A DNA stretch of 64,000 nt. It comes from Bradyrhizobium barranii subsp. barranii. Lineage in GTDB: Bacteria > Pseudomonadota > Alphaproteobacteria > Rhizobiales > Xanthobacteraceae. Below, in pieces: positions 8,307-16,751 of the stretch. Made by a program: the position numbers and the translations under genes. The stretch covers positions 6,803,501-6,867,500 of the forward strand of contig NZ_CP086136.1 in NCBI RefSeq assembly GCF_017565645.3, written 5' to 3'. Numbering within the stretch: the first letter of the stretch is position 1; every line of letters begins with the position of its first letter. The notes below the pieces were generated by a model. The model saw only the letters and a list, made by a program, of their open reading frames with translations, was not told the origin of the DNA and did not search any database.

Positions 8307-8564
8307 CGTGTCCGGCGACCGCCTCGCGCGGGTTAACGCGAGGGCTGCGAGCGCGTGCAAACAACAGTTCCGCCAGCGTTTCCGCGTTAATAGATAAAAT
8401 TTGAATCAATTGAAGTCATTTCAAATCTTAGTCGAATTCGATTCAAGTATAGATCGAATTAATCGCGCCTTTTACTTGTATTCGTCTCGACTTGACTTGG
8501 CCGACTTAGCGGCAACTCAAAAGCTCCATGCGAAATGTGGTCCCAACAAGAAACGGGGGCCGCA

Positions 8565-9188
8565 ATGTTGGACTTCAGGGGACAGGGGAAAGGGCTGGCA
8601 CTGGCTGCCATGCTCTTCGGGATCAGCGCGGCAGCGCAGGCCGGCGAAGGCCGTCTGCTCTACGCGAGCCTCGGCGACACCACGCGTGCGCCGATCGGCT
8701 GGGTCGAGTTCTGTGCGGATAATGCCGCTCAGTGCCAGGGCGCGCCGACGCAACCGCGCGACATCGTGATGTCGCAGGCCGCATGGCGCGACCTCGTCAA
8801 GGTCAATCGCTGGGTCAACGAGACCGTCAAGCCTTTGACCGACCAGGAGCACTGGGGCGTGATCGAGAAGTGGTCGCTGCCGACCGACGGTTACGGCGAT
8901 TGTGAAGACTACGTGCTGCTGAAGCGCAAGATGCTGATCGATGCCGGATGGCCGCGCGAGGCCCTGCTCATCACCGTCGTGCGGGACAAGAAGGGCGAAG
9001 GACACGCGGTGCTGACGGTGAAGACCGACAAGGGCGAGTTCGTTCTCGACAATCAGAATGAGAACGTCGTTGCCTGGACGGAGACCGGCTACCGCTTCGT
9101 CAAGCGCCAGTCACAGAGCGACCCCAATGTCTGGGTCTCACTCGGCGACACCAAGCCGGCGGTCTCCACCGCCAGCGCCAAGAACTAG
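8565..9188 (+). CDS. Secreted transglutaminase-like cysteine peptidase (BTLCP)
   Basis: A 207-residue precursor with a signal peptide (LALAAMLFGISAAAQA, cut after about residue 26). The papain-like triad is visible: Cys113 in GDCEDY, His147 in GHAVL and Asp162 in LDNQ. The length and motifs fit the bacterial transglutaminase-like cysteine proteinase family, to which LapG belongs; it should act in the periplasm on an unknown protein. The ATG at 8565 is chosen over 8535 because it gives a clean signal peptide and has GGGGGC upstream. The leader region is unusually AT-rich (8390-8515). It ends in a strong terminator. Confidence 0.88.
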   Translation: MLDFRGQGKGLALAAMLFGISAAAQAGEGRLLYASLGDTTRAPIGWVEFCADNAAQCQGAPTQPRDIVMSQAAWRDLVKVNRWVNETVKPLTDQEHWGVIEKWSLPTDGYGDCEDYVLLKRKMLIDAGWPREALLITVVRDKKGEGHAVLTVKTDKGEFVLDNQNENVVAWTETGYRFVKRQSQSDPNVWVSLGDTKPAVSTASAKN

Positions 9189-9256
9189 CAGTCAGGAAAA
9201 CGAGTTACGCGGCCCGGTCACATCCCCACCCCTCCCCGTCCCAGACCGGTTCGCGC

Positions 9257-9295
9257 GCGGCCAGCCATCCCCCAATGGCTGGCCGCAACTTTTTT
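9257..9295 (+). terminator. Rho-independent terminator of the BTLCP gene
   Basis: A perfect 12-base-pair stem (GCGGCCAGCCAT with ATGGCTGGCCGC), six-base loop, then AAC and six T. It lies 70 bases after the BTLCP stop and separates it from the convergent CYTH-CHAD gene. Confidence 0.9.
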
Positions 9296-9306
9296 GGGGA
9301 GAGCAA

Positions 9307-11082
9307 TCAGCCCTGCGACGACCAGGGCACACGCGCGGCGGTGAAATCGCGCCACGTGCGTTGCAAAGCGGGCTGCACGCCGATCGACGCACGTGCCTGC
9401 CAGCCGGCGATCGCCGCGGCCGCGACGGCGCTGTCGGGTTCAGTACCGAGCCCATCGAGCAGCGATGCCGTGACCGCCATGTCGTTGAATGCGCCAAGCT
9501 CCTCCTGCAAGGCTGCGAGCCTACGCGAGAAACGTCGCGCCGACTTGCGATCCTCGTACAGCGGCAGCAGGAACTCGCTGAGATAGCGCAGCCGCTTGGT
9601 CGCGAGCCGCACCCGGTGCAGCTCCTCGGCGGGAAGCGACTTGAAGCGGCGGCCGCGCTTGAGCACCTTGGCGTATTGCTCCGACAAGATGCGTCGCGCG
9701 AAGTCGACGACAGGTTCGGCGAGCTGGCCGAGATCTTCGGCGGCAACGTCGTTGCGCCAGCCTCGCGTCTCGATCCAGTTTCCGAGGCCGATCAGGAACA
9801 CGGCGCAGCGGCGATCGTCGAGCGCATCATGCGCCTTGCGATAGGCGTCCGACTGGCGCTCGGCCGCAGCCCGGCCCAGCGCATCGAAGCCGGCGACCAA
9901 CGGACAGGCCTGTGCGATCGTCGGCAAGGTATCGAGCTGGAACACGTCCCAATCACGGGCGGCGGAGAGGTCTTGCGCCAGCCATTTGACCTCCGACCGC
10001 AGCGCGTCGAGATTGCTGAGCGCGCCGACCGATCGCATCAGGTCGAGCGCCGATCGCAGCCGGCGCAGCGAGACGCGGAGTTGATGCACGCCTTCCGGGT
10101 TGCGCCCGTCCTCGGCCGCCGGCAGCGACTGGAGCAGATGGAGGAAGCAGGAGCGCAGGATCGTCGCGAAGGCCTCGTCGAGCGTGACCGACGCATCGAG
10201 GCGAAGTTTTCGCGGGCGACGTGCCGGAGGCGGCTCATCGGCGGCAAGATCAAAGCCGCGCGCCGACTTGGTACGGATGGACGGCTTGACCGCGCCCTGC
10301 TCCGCGAGCCGCAGCGCGACCTCGTAGATCGTGCTGGCGCTGCCGCTCTTCAGCTCAAGCTCGATCTCGCTCACCGGTAGCGTGCGATCGCCAGCCGTCA
10401 GCTCGCCTTGATCGAAGGCGATTTCGACCGTGCCGGACGGCAAGTCGATCATCCTCGCATGACGACGGATGTTAGCTGTGAAGACGGCTTCGAGCGGCTG
10501 CGCCAAGAGGTGGCTACGAAGCTCCTCCGGAATGAAGGGCATCGCCAGAGCGAGATCGGGCGCAAGCGACGACACGCTCGCCTCCCACTCGCCACGGCGC
10601 AACGGATCGTCCTCGGCGTCCGTCTTCACGGTCTGCACGAAGCGCGCGCCGCTCTGGCGGACACGCAGGCTCAGGCCATTGCGCCGAAGCAGGCGCTCGG
10701 CCGTGTCGTAATAGACCGACTTGAGATGCTTGCGCGTGCCCTTGTTGCGCGCGTTGGCCGTGATGACCGGCGCGGCGTTGAAATGCGCCATGCGATCGGC
10801 ATCGACGAGCAGCTTGAGCTCGATCTCACCGGCAGGACGCGCAGCAGTGCCGGACTGGGCTGGCTCCGGTGCAGGCGTCGTGTCTTGCGATGGCGTCTGA
10901 TCAATCACAGCGCCCTCGACGATCGCATGTTCCGGGTCGGGCTCGGCTGCGTCACGTTGCCTGAGGAAGCCGGCGACGACTTGCGTTCTCTTGTTCCTGT
11001 CCTTGAGGACAGGATTCCCCTCCGGCGCGCTCATGGTTTTGCGAGCCGGGGTAGCGTCTGATTTCAACATTTCCGGTGACAT
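9307..11082 (-). CDS. CYTH and CHAD domain protein
   Basis: A 591-residue protein. After a low-complexity N-terminus of about 84 residues comes the CYTH triphosphate-tunnel domain, marked by Glu86-x-Glu88-x-Lys90 (EIELK), YYDT and SLRVR, extending to about residue 285. Residues about 300-585 form a CHAD helical domain with repeated conserved histidines and arginines (HQLRVSLRRLR, HRVRLATKRLRYLSEFL). CYTH proteins bind or hydrolyse triphosphates and CHAD domains bind polyphosphate, so an inorganic triphosphatase or polyphosphate-associated role is likely. ATG 11082 is preferred; the frame is open to ATG 11175, whose extra residues look unconserved. Confidence 0.88.
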   Translation of the reverse strand: MSPEMLKSDATPARKTMSAPEGNPVLKDRNKRTQVVAGFLRQRDAAEPDPEHAIVEGAVIDQTPSQDTTPAPEPAQSGTAARPAGEIELKLLVDADRMAHFNAAPVITANARNKGTRKHLKSVYYDTAERLLRRNGLSLRVRQSGARFVQTVKTDAEDDPLRRGEWEASVSSLAPDLALAMPFIPEELRSHLLAQPLEAVFTANIRRHARMIDLPSGTVEIAFDQGELTAGDRTLPVSEIELELKSGSASTIYEVALRLAEQGAVKPSIRTKSARGFDLAADEPPPARRPRKLRLDASVTLDEAFATILRSCFLHLLQSLPAAEDGRNPEGVHQLRVSLRRLRSALDLMRSVGALSNLDALRSEVKWLAQDLSAARDWDVFQLDTLPTIAQACPLVAGFDALGRAAAERQSDAYRKAHDALDDRRCAVFLIGLGNWIETRGWRNDVAAEDLGQLAEPVVDFARRILSEQYAKVLKRGRRFKSLPAEELHRVRLATKRLRYLSEFLLPLYEDRKSARRFSRRLAALQEELGAFNDMAVTASLLDGLGTEPDSAVAAAAIAGWQARASIGVQPALQRTWRDFTAARVPWSSQG

Positions 11083-11521
11083 GACGGTTTGATGACAGAG
11101 CGCAGCATATAGCTCGTCAGGCCCGCAAGGAATAGCAACGTTACGTCGCAACGCATCATCGTCCACATGCGCCATGCGCGACGCTAAAGATCGGGCAGGA
11201 CTGTCATAATTCGTCCGGCGTGACGAATTAAATTGCCGCCGCGTACAGTAAGTGATCGAATTGATAGCGAATCTCGTCGTTCTCGAAACCGAGATGAACG
11301 CGTCAGCGAGCTTGACTCATGCTAGCAGAAAAATTCTTTCTGGTTTTGGAGACGCTCAGAAGTCACGCCTCCGATGGTGACAGGCCCGAGATTGTGACAA
11401 GCCCCGCGCGGCCTCCTGCGCTCCCGGAGATCGCAAAAGGCTCTCGACCAGGAAAGCCGGTTCCTGACGAGCGCGGCTAGAAGCGATTGAATTTCGCGGG
11501 CTCACACCTGCCCAGCGCGCA
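11083..11521. other. Long intergenic region, nothing recognised
   Basis: Between two minus-strand genes. The first part near the CYTH-CHAD start is somewhat AT-richer and should hold its promoter. I find no credible reading frame, tRNA, riboswitch or terminator here, only short imperfect hairpins such as CTCGTCGTTCTCGAAACCGAG near 11270. Confidence 0.5.
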
Positions 11522-12880
11522 TCAATGCGCGAGCCTGTTCTTGTAGATCCTTCCGTCCTTCATGATCACCACAAAATTCTTCGCGGGATCTTCGACCAGC
11601 TTGATGTCGTCGAGCGGATTGCCGTCGACCAGCAGGAGATCGGCGAGCGCGCCCTCCTCGACCACGCCGAGCTTGCCGGGATAGGGATTGCGCAGGCCCG
11701 ACAGATTCAACAGTTCGGCATTGGTCGACGTCGCCATCGCCAGCGCTTCGGCCGGCGTGTACCAGCGCGTCAGCGCGGCCAGCATCGAGCCCTGCTTGTC
11801 CGCCAATGCCTTCGAGAACAGGACGTCAGTGCCGAACGCGGTCTTGATCTTGTACTTCTTCGCCAGCGCATAGACGCGGTCAGTGCCGGCAACGACCTGC
11901 CGCATCTTGTCCTGCTCCGACGGTCCCAGCGCCGCGGCGCCGGAGATATCAAGGAATGGTTGCGTGCTCAGCCAGACGCCCTTCTCCGCGATCAGCTTCG
12001 CGCTCGCCTCATCCATGAGATGTCCGTGCTCGATGCATCTCACGCCGGCCGCGATCGAGCGCTGGATCGCGACCGGCGTATAGGCGTGCGTGGCGACGTA
12101 GGTGCCCCAGTTGTCAGCGGCTTCGACGGCCGCGCGCAATTCGGGCTCGGTGAAGGTGGAGACGTCGAGCGGGCTGAAGGGCGACGCGACGCCGCCACCC
12201 GCCGTGAGCTTAACCTGCGAGGCGCCCTGCATGAGCTGCTCGCGCGCGCGCACGCGAACCTCGTCCGGGCTGTCGGCGACCAGGCTGCCGCCGATCAGCT
12301 CCATGCGGCTGAGCATGCCGCCGATGGTTCGCGGCAGATCGGTGAGCTGGCGGAAATCGCCATGACCGCCGGTGATGGTGATGATGGCGCCGGACGGATA
12401 GATGCGCGGACCGGCGACGAGACCCTCGTCGATGGCCCGCTTGAGGCCGAAACTCGGCCCGCCCATGTCGCGTATGGTGGTGAAGCCGCGCATCAGCGTC
12501 GCTGTCGCCTCGCTGGCGGCGAGCAGATTGTTGTAGCCGACATCGCCGAGGGCCGCGGCCGGCGTCGGACGCACCAGCATTGCGTGCCAATGCGCGTCGA
12601 TCAGTCCCGGCATCAACACCCGGCCGCCGCCGTCGATCACTTGGCCGGTGGCCGCGATGTCGGTGGTGGAAATCTTCTCGATCGTCCGGTTCCTGATCAG
12701 GACGTTGGACGCGGCCGAGAGCGCGGCGTTCTTTCCGTCGAATATCCGGACGTTGCGGAACAGGACGCCGGAGTCTTGCTGGGCTTCTAAGGGCAACGGG
12801 CTGCCGAGGCTTCCAATCGACACAAGCAATGCGGCGGCTCTGAAGAGTCCGGCCGGCGTGGTCCAACCCCACATGTCCAA
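11522..12880 (-). CDS. Secreted amidohydrolase-family protein
   Basis: A 452-residue metal-dependent hydrolase with an N-terminal signal sequence (LFRAAALLVSIGSLGSPLPLEAQ). The amidohydrolase fold is shown by the HxH motif His97/His99 in LIDAHWH, VKLTAGGG (bridging lysine), the histidines in ATHAYTP and EHGHL, and the aspartate in FGTDVLF; the C-terminal beta sandwich ends VEEGALADLLLVDGNPL. Closest in style to imidazolonepropionase/prolidase-type Xaa-Pro or aryl-dipeptide hydrolases, so it may cleave dipeptides or cyclic amides in the periplasm. It is alone on its strand. The exact substrate is unknown. Confidence 0.87.
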   Translation of the reverse strand: MDMWGWTTPAGLFRAAALLVSIGSLGSPLPLEAQQDSGVLFRNVRIFDGKNAALSAASNVLIRNRTIEKISTTDIAATGQVIDGGGRVLMPGLIDAHWHAMLVRPTPAAALGDVGYNNLLAASEATATLMRGFTTIRDMGGPSFGLKRAIDEGLVAGPRIYPSGAIITITGGHGDFRQLTDLPRTIGGMLSRMELIGGSLVADSPDEVRVRAREQLMQGASQVKLTAGGGVASPFSPLDVSTFTEPELRAAVEAADNWGTYVATHAYTPVAIQRSIAAGVRCIEHGHLMDEASAKLIAEKGVWLSTQPFLDISGAAALGPSEQDKMRQVVAGTDRVYALAKKYKIKTAFGTDVLFSKALADKQGSMLAALTRWYTPAEALAMATSTNAELLNLSGLRNPYPGKLGVVEEGALADLLLVDGNPLDDIKLVEDPAKNFVVIMKDGRIYKNRLAH

Positions 12881-13216
12881 TCTCCACGCAGATCCGGGCG
12901 AACGCCAGCCAGCTGACGCCGCGCGATGCAGCTATGGATTGATGCCTGCAAACCGCATCGAGTCAATTTGCAACCACAGGGAGGTTTTGCAAATCAGCCA
13001 TACGGACGCGAAGAGAAGCGTCCCCATCAAGTTGGATAGGCGAATGGGTAAGTGCACCTGTCGCACTCGCGTCGAACTCAAATTAAAACGCACTATCGAT
13101 TTCGACCCGCCAGCAACGGTAGATTGCAACTTTCTCGCTCGGGAGTACGATCCTGCTCGGTCTACGCGATTTGAGCCACTGGGCAGGAGGGGCTTGCGGT
13201 CGTCTGTAGAATTCAA
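12881..13216. other. Intergenic region between divergent genes
   Basis: The region upstream of the amidohydrolase (leftwards) and the small membrane protein (rightwards). It should hold two promoters. A plus-strand frame runs through it but has no start, binding site or recognisable protein features, so I call no gene. Confidence 0.45.
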
Positions 13217-13438
13217 ATGACGAGGCGTAACATGGTGGCGCAAACGAGTGACGGACGCATCCTGCTGGCCAAGAAGCTCGGCGGGCTCATCGCAATCATC
13301 TTGGGATGCCTGCTGACGGCCGTAGGAGTGACGTTCGAATACAGCGGCATGACTTTCGTCGGCGTGTTGTTGCTCGTCCTCGGAGCCGTCCTGCTGGTGC
13401 TCAAGATCATGAGGCGAAATCAGGAACGTCCGTTCTGA
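13217..13438 (+). CDS. Small two-helix membrane protein
   Basis: A 73-residue protein with a charged N-terminus (MTRRNMVAQTSDGRILLAKK), two hydrophobic helices at about 21-40 and 45-63 with a short outside turn, and a basic tail (KIMRRNQERPF). The pattern predicts a hairpin in the inner membrane with both ends in the cytoplasm. No family is recognised. It converges with the GntR regulator, with only 14 bases between stop codons. Supported by composition and topology rather than by homology. Confidence 0.6.
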   Translation: MTRRNMVAQTSDGRILLAKKLGGLIAIILGCLLTAVGVTFEYSGMTFVGVLLLVLGAVLLVLKIMRRNQERPF

Positions 13439-13452
13439 CAGACGGCAGGCGG

Positions 13453-14160
13453 TCACACGCCCAGCACGTCGGCGAGCCGCAGCTCGTCGGCGGCGGGATC
13501 CTTCAAGAACAGCTCGGCCTCGATCTCGTCCAGATGCGACAGCATCTGCACGCGCGCAGCCTGCTTGTCGCGCTTGCGGATCGCGGCGACGATGCCGGCG
13601 TGATGATCGGTGCCGCAGGCCGGCGTGTCGTGGCGGCGGTAGAGCAGGATGATGAGCGAGGAGCGCGCGATCAGCTCTTTCAGGAAGCCAAGATAGATGC
13701 TGTGGCCGCTCATCTCGGCGACGAGACGATGAAACTCGCCGGAGAGCCGAACCGAGGCGCGCGCGTCACCGCGCAGCTCCGCCTCGCGCTCCTCGACGAG
13801 ATGCTGATGGAGGCGATCGATCCAGGCCGGTGACACCGCATCGATCGCGTGATCGACGATGGTCGGCTCGATCAGGCGGCGCGCCTCGAACACTTCACGG
13901 GCATCGCCGGGCGTCGGCCGCGCGACGAAGGCGCCGCGGTTCTTCTCGATGTTGACGATGCCTTCATGTGCAAGCTGCTGGAGCGCCGTGCGGACCAGCG
14001 TACGGCTCGCGCCGTAGATCTCGCCGATCTCGTCCTCGCCGAGCTTCGTACCGGGCAGCAGGCGATGCTCGAGGATCGCGGCGGTCACCCCCTCCCTGAT
14101 ACGGCTGACGCGATCGCTCGCATCTGGCGCGTCGGATTTCGTGCGAGTCTTGGCGGCCAT
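13453..14160 (-). CDS. GntR-family regulator with FCD effector domain
   Basis: A 235-residue transcription factor. Residues about 12-80 are a winged helix (RIREGVTAAILEHRLLPGTKLGEDEIGEIYGASRTLVRTALQQL) with the GntR pattern of helix-turn-helix and the wing NIEKNRGAFV. The rest is an all-helical FCD domain; His residues in EFHRLVAEMSGH and DHHAGIVAAI likely bind metal and ligand. It is divergent from the ABC transporter/racemase operon at 14429-19345, whose transported compound is the expected effector. ATG 14160 is selected; the frame is open to 14235. Confidence 0.88.
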   Translation of the reverse strand: MAAKTRTKSDAPDASDRVSRIREGVTAAILEHRLLPGTKLGEDEIGEIYGASRTLVRTALQQLAHEGIVNIEKNRGAFVARPTPGDAREVFEARRLIEPTIVDHAIDAVSPAWIDRLHQHLVEEREAELRGDARASVRLSGEFHRLVAEMSGHSIYLGFLKELIARSSLIILLYRRHDTPACGTDHHAGIVAAIRKRDKQAARVQMLSHLDEIEAELFLKDPAADELRLADVLGV

Positions 14161-14260
14161 CAGTTCGAAGGGTTGGGTGTGAGGGCTCGATCGGCGACGT
14201 TCGGCCTTGAATGTTAGTCGACGACCTGTATCCAATCACAGGCGAAAGTTTATACAATCC

Positions 14261-14295
14261 GCGCCCGTTTTGTGTGCAGCGAGGCAGACGGGCGC
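14261..14295. promoter_or_regulatory. Inverted repeat between the GntR gene and ABC operon
   Basis: Arms GCGCCCGT and ACGGGCGC are perfect and separated by 19 bases. It lies 81 bases upstream of the sigma-54 site, a position typical of an enhancer for a sigma-54 activator, but it could also bind the GntR regulator or simply form a hairpin. No protein can be assigned. Confidence 0.3.
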
Positions 14296-14375
14296 TGGGA
14301 CGGCCGAAGGCGGCGGATTTGATCTAACGACCTGACTCTGCTGCACAGTTCTGGAATTCAGCCGGCCAAGGGCGG

Positions 14376-14391
14376 TTGGCACGGACCTTGC
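14376..14391 (+). promoter_or_regulatory. Sigma-54 (RpoN) promoter of the ABC transporter operon
   Basis: TTGGCACGGACCTTGC matches the sigma-54 consensus TGGCAC-N5-TTGC exactly, with GG (14378-14379) and GC (14390-14391) separated by ten bases. Transcription would begin near 14403, leaving a leader of about 26 bases before the ATPase start at 14429. This predicts control by an enhancer-binding protein, for example NtrC under nitrogen limitation. Confidence 0.7.
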
Positions 14392-14428
14392 GGAGAGACG
14401 GGAGCATCGCCCCTCCCTTGGACACGCC

Positions 14429-15415
14429 ATGGCCACTCCCGCCGCTCTCGAACTGGTCGCCGTCACCAAGCGCTACGACACGACGCTGGCGGTCGACACC
14501 GTCAATTTGAAGATCCCGGCCGGGACCTATTGCTGCCTGCTCGGCCCCTCCGGCTGCGGCAAGACCTCGACCTTGCGGATGATCGCGGGCCATGAGGCGG
14601 TCAGCAAAGGCGACATCATCCTCGGTGCGCAGAACGTGACCGACCTCGAGCCCGCCAAGCGCGGCACGGCGATGATGTTCCAGTCCTACGCGCTGTTTCC
14701 GCATCTGACCGTGCTCGACAATGTGGCGTTTGCGCTCAAAATGCGAGGCGTCGACCGCGCGACCAGGCACAGGCGCGCCGGCGAATTGCTCGAGCTGGTG
14801 GCGATGACACCCTATGCGGGCCGGCTCCCGGCCCAACTCTCCGGCGGCCAGCAGCAGCGCGTGGCGCTGGCTCGCGCACTGATCACCGAGCCGCAGATCC
14901 TGCTGCTCGACGAGCCGCTCTCCGCGCTCGATCCGTTCCTGCGGGTGAGGATGCGCGGCGAGTTGAAGCGCCTTCAGCGCGAGCTCGGCATCAGCTTCAT
15001 CCAGGTCACCCACGGCCAGGAAGAAGCGATGGCGCTCGCCGACCACATCGTGGTGATGAACCAGGGTAGGATCGAACAGCAAGGCACCGCGCGCGAGATC
15101 TTCCACCGCCCCCGCACCGAATTCGTGGCGCGCTTCATCGGCGGCCACAACGTCCTCAGCGATGCCGGAAACCTCATCGCCGTGCGCGCCGATCAGCTCG
15201 GCATCGCGCCGTTCGCCGAGGGCGCGTTCGGCGCGCCGGCGCTGCTGACCCAGACCGAGTACCAGGGCTCCTACATCGCCGTCTCGCTCACGCTCGACGA
15301 CGGCACCGCCCTGTTCTCCCACCTCCCCGAGGCCGCCTTCGACGTCCACCCCTTCCGTCCGGGCGATCGCGTGCTGGCCACCTGGGATCCCGCCAAGGCG
15401 CAACGCCTGCAATAG
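14429..15415 (+). CDS. ABC transporter ATPase (PotA/spermidine-putrescine type)
   Basis: A 328-residue ATP-binding subunit. Walker A is GPSGCGKT at 39-46, the signature LSGGQ is at 137-141, and Walker B ILLLDEP is at 157-163. The part after about residue 235 is a short TOBE-like beta domain ([18 protein letters not shown] ... [10 protein letters not shown]), as in PotA-type transporters. It powers uptake through the two permeases encoded downstream. First gene of a five-gene operon behind a sigma-54 promoter. The racemase at the end of the operon suggests an amino-acid-derived or hydantoin-like substrate rather than a simple polyamine. Confidence 0.9.
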   Translation: MATPAALELVAVTKRYDTTLAVDTVNLKIPAGTYCCLLGPSGCGKTSTLRMIAGHEAVSKGDIILGAQNVTDLEPAKRGTAMMFQSYALFPHLTVLDNVAFALKMRGVDRATRHRRAGELLELVAMTPYAGRLPAQLSGGQQQRVALARALITEPQILLLDEPLSALDPFLRVRMRGELKRLQRELGISFIQVTHGQEEAMALADHIVVMNQGRIEQQGTAREIFHRPRTEFVARFIGGHNVLSDAGNLIAVRADQLGIAPFAEGAFGAPALLTQTEYQGSYIAVSLTLDDGTALFSHLPEAAFDVHPFRPGDRVLATWDPAKAQRLQ

Positions 15416-15457
15416 CGCCGATCGATCACTGGAATGCGCAACAGAGGAGTGACTGAT

Positions 15458-16747
15458 ATGACCGAGACCATCAGGACGAAAGGCGTCAGCCGCCGCACGC
15501 TGCTCAAGGGCACCGCAGGTCTCGCGGGCCTCGCCGCCGGCTCCGGCGCCATCACCGGCTTCCCCTACGTGAAATCGGCCGATGCGAAGGTGCTGCGCTA
15601 TCTCGGCACCGCCGTGAACGAGGGCGACGACATCTCCAAGCAGTGCCTCAAGGACACCGGCATCAAGATCGAATACATCACCGCGACCACCGACGACGTC
15701 ACCAAGCGCGTGATGACCCAGCCCAACTCCTTCGACGTGCTGGACACCGAATATTTCTCGCTGAAGAAGATCGTGCCGTCGGGCAACATCCTTGCCCTCG
15801 ACGCCAGGAAGATCAAGGAATTCGACAACATCACGCCGGTCTTCACCAAGGGCGAGACGCCCGGCGGCAAGAAGATCGGCGGCCAGGGTACGGCGCCCTG
15901 GAAGGTGCTCTATCTCGAAGGCAAGGACTCCAAGAAGTTCGCGACGTCGGCGACCGAGTTCGTCACGCTGATCCCGACCGTCTACAACGCCGACACGCTC
16001 GGCATTCGTCCCGACCTGATCAAGCGGCCGATCAGCTCGTGGTCGGAGCTGCTCAATCCCGAATTCAAGGGCAAGGCCTCGATCCTCAACATCCCCTCGA
16101 TCGGCATCATGGATGCCGCGATGGTCGTGGAAGCCACCGGCAAGTACAAATATGCCGACAAGGGCAACATGACCAAGGAAGAGATCGATCTCACCATGAA
16201 GGTGATGACCGAAGCCAAGAAGGCGGGGCAATTCCGCGCCTTCTGGAAAGACTTCAACGAGAGCGTCAACCTGATGGCCTCGGGCGAGACGGTGATCCAG
16301 TCGATGTGGTCGCCGGCGGTGACCAAGGTGCGCTCGATGGGCATCCCCTGCACCTTCCAGCCGCTCAAGGAAGGCTACCGCTCCTGGGCTTCGGGCTTCT
16401 GCGTCTCCAAGGGCGTGTCCGGTCCGAAGCTCGAATGGGCCTATGAGTTCGTCAACTGGTTCCTGTCCGGTTATGCCGGCGCCTATCTCAACCGCCAGGG
16501 CTACTACTCCGCCGTGCTCTCCACCGCGAAGGCGCATATGGAGCCGTACGAGTGGGCGTACTGGATGGAAGGCAAGCCGGCCGAGAAGGACATCAAGGCG
16601 CCCGACGGCTCGCTGCTCGAGAAGGCCGGCGCGGTACGCGACGGCGGCTCCTACGAGGACCGCATGGGCGGCGTCGCCTGTTGGAACGCGGTGATGGACG
16701 AGAACGACTACATGGTCCGCAAGTGGAACGAGTTCATCGCGGCCTAA
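15458..16747 (+). CDS. ABC transporter substrate-binding protein (PotD-like, Tat-exported)
   Basis: A 429-residue periplasmic binding protein. The N-terminus VSRRTLLKGTAGLAGLAAG carries a twin-arginine (Tat) signal rather than a Sec signal, so it is exported folded. The mature part has the type II binding-protein layout of spermidine/putrescine-like proteins (SFDVLDTEYF, EFKGKASILNIPSIGI, WASGFCVSKG). ATG 15458 has AGAGGAG seven bases upstream; a longer start at 15434 is not needed. It captures the substrate for the transporter encoded around it; the substrate is unknown. Confidence 0.88.
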   Translation: MTETIRTKGVSRRTLLKGTAGLAGLAAGSGAITGFPYVKSADAKVLRYLGTAVNEGDDISKQCLKDTGIKIEYITATTDDVTKRVMTQPNSFDVLDTEYFSLKKIVPSGNILALDARKIKEFDNITPVFTKGETPGGKKIGGQGTAPWKVLYLEGKDSKKFATSATEFVTLIPTVYNADTLGIRPDLIKRPISSWSELLNPEFKGKASILNIPSIGIMDAAMVVEATGKYKYADKGNMTKEEIDLTMKVMTEAKKAGQFRAFWKDFNESVNLMASGETVIQSMWSPAVTKVRSMGIPCTFQPLKEGYRSWASGFCVSKGVSGPKLEWAYEFVNWFLSGYAGAYLNRQGYYSAVLSTAKAHMEPYEWAYWMEGKPAEKDIKAPDGSLLEKAGAVRDGGSYEDRMGGVACWNAVMDENDYMVRKWNEFIAA

Positions 16748-16751
16748 CGTG

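Noticed and set aside
12888..13216. Open plus-strand frame between amidohydrolase and small membrane protein.
   Set aside because: It continues from antisense sequence, has no start codon with a binding site and no conserved features.
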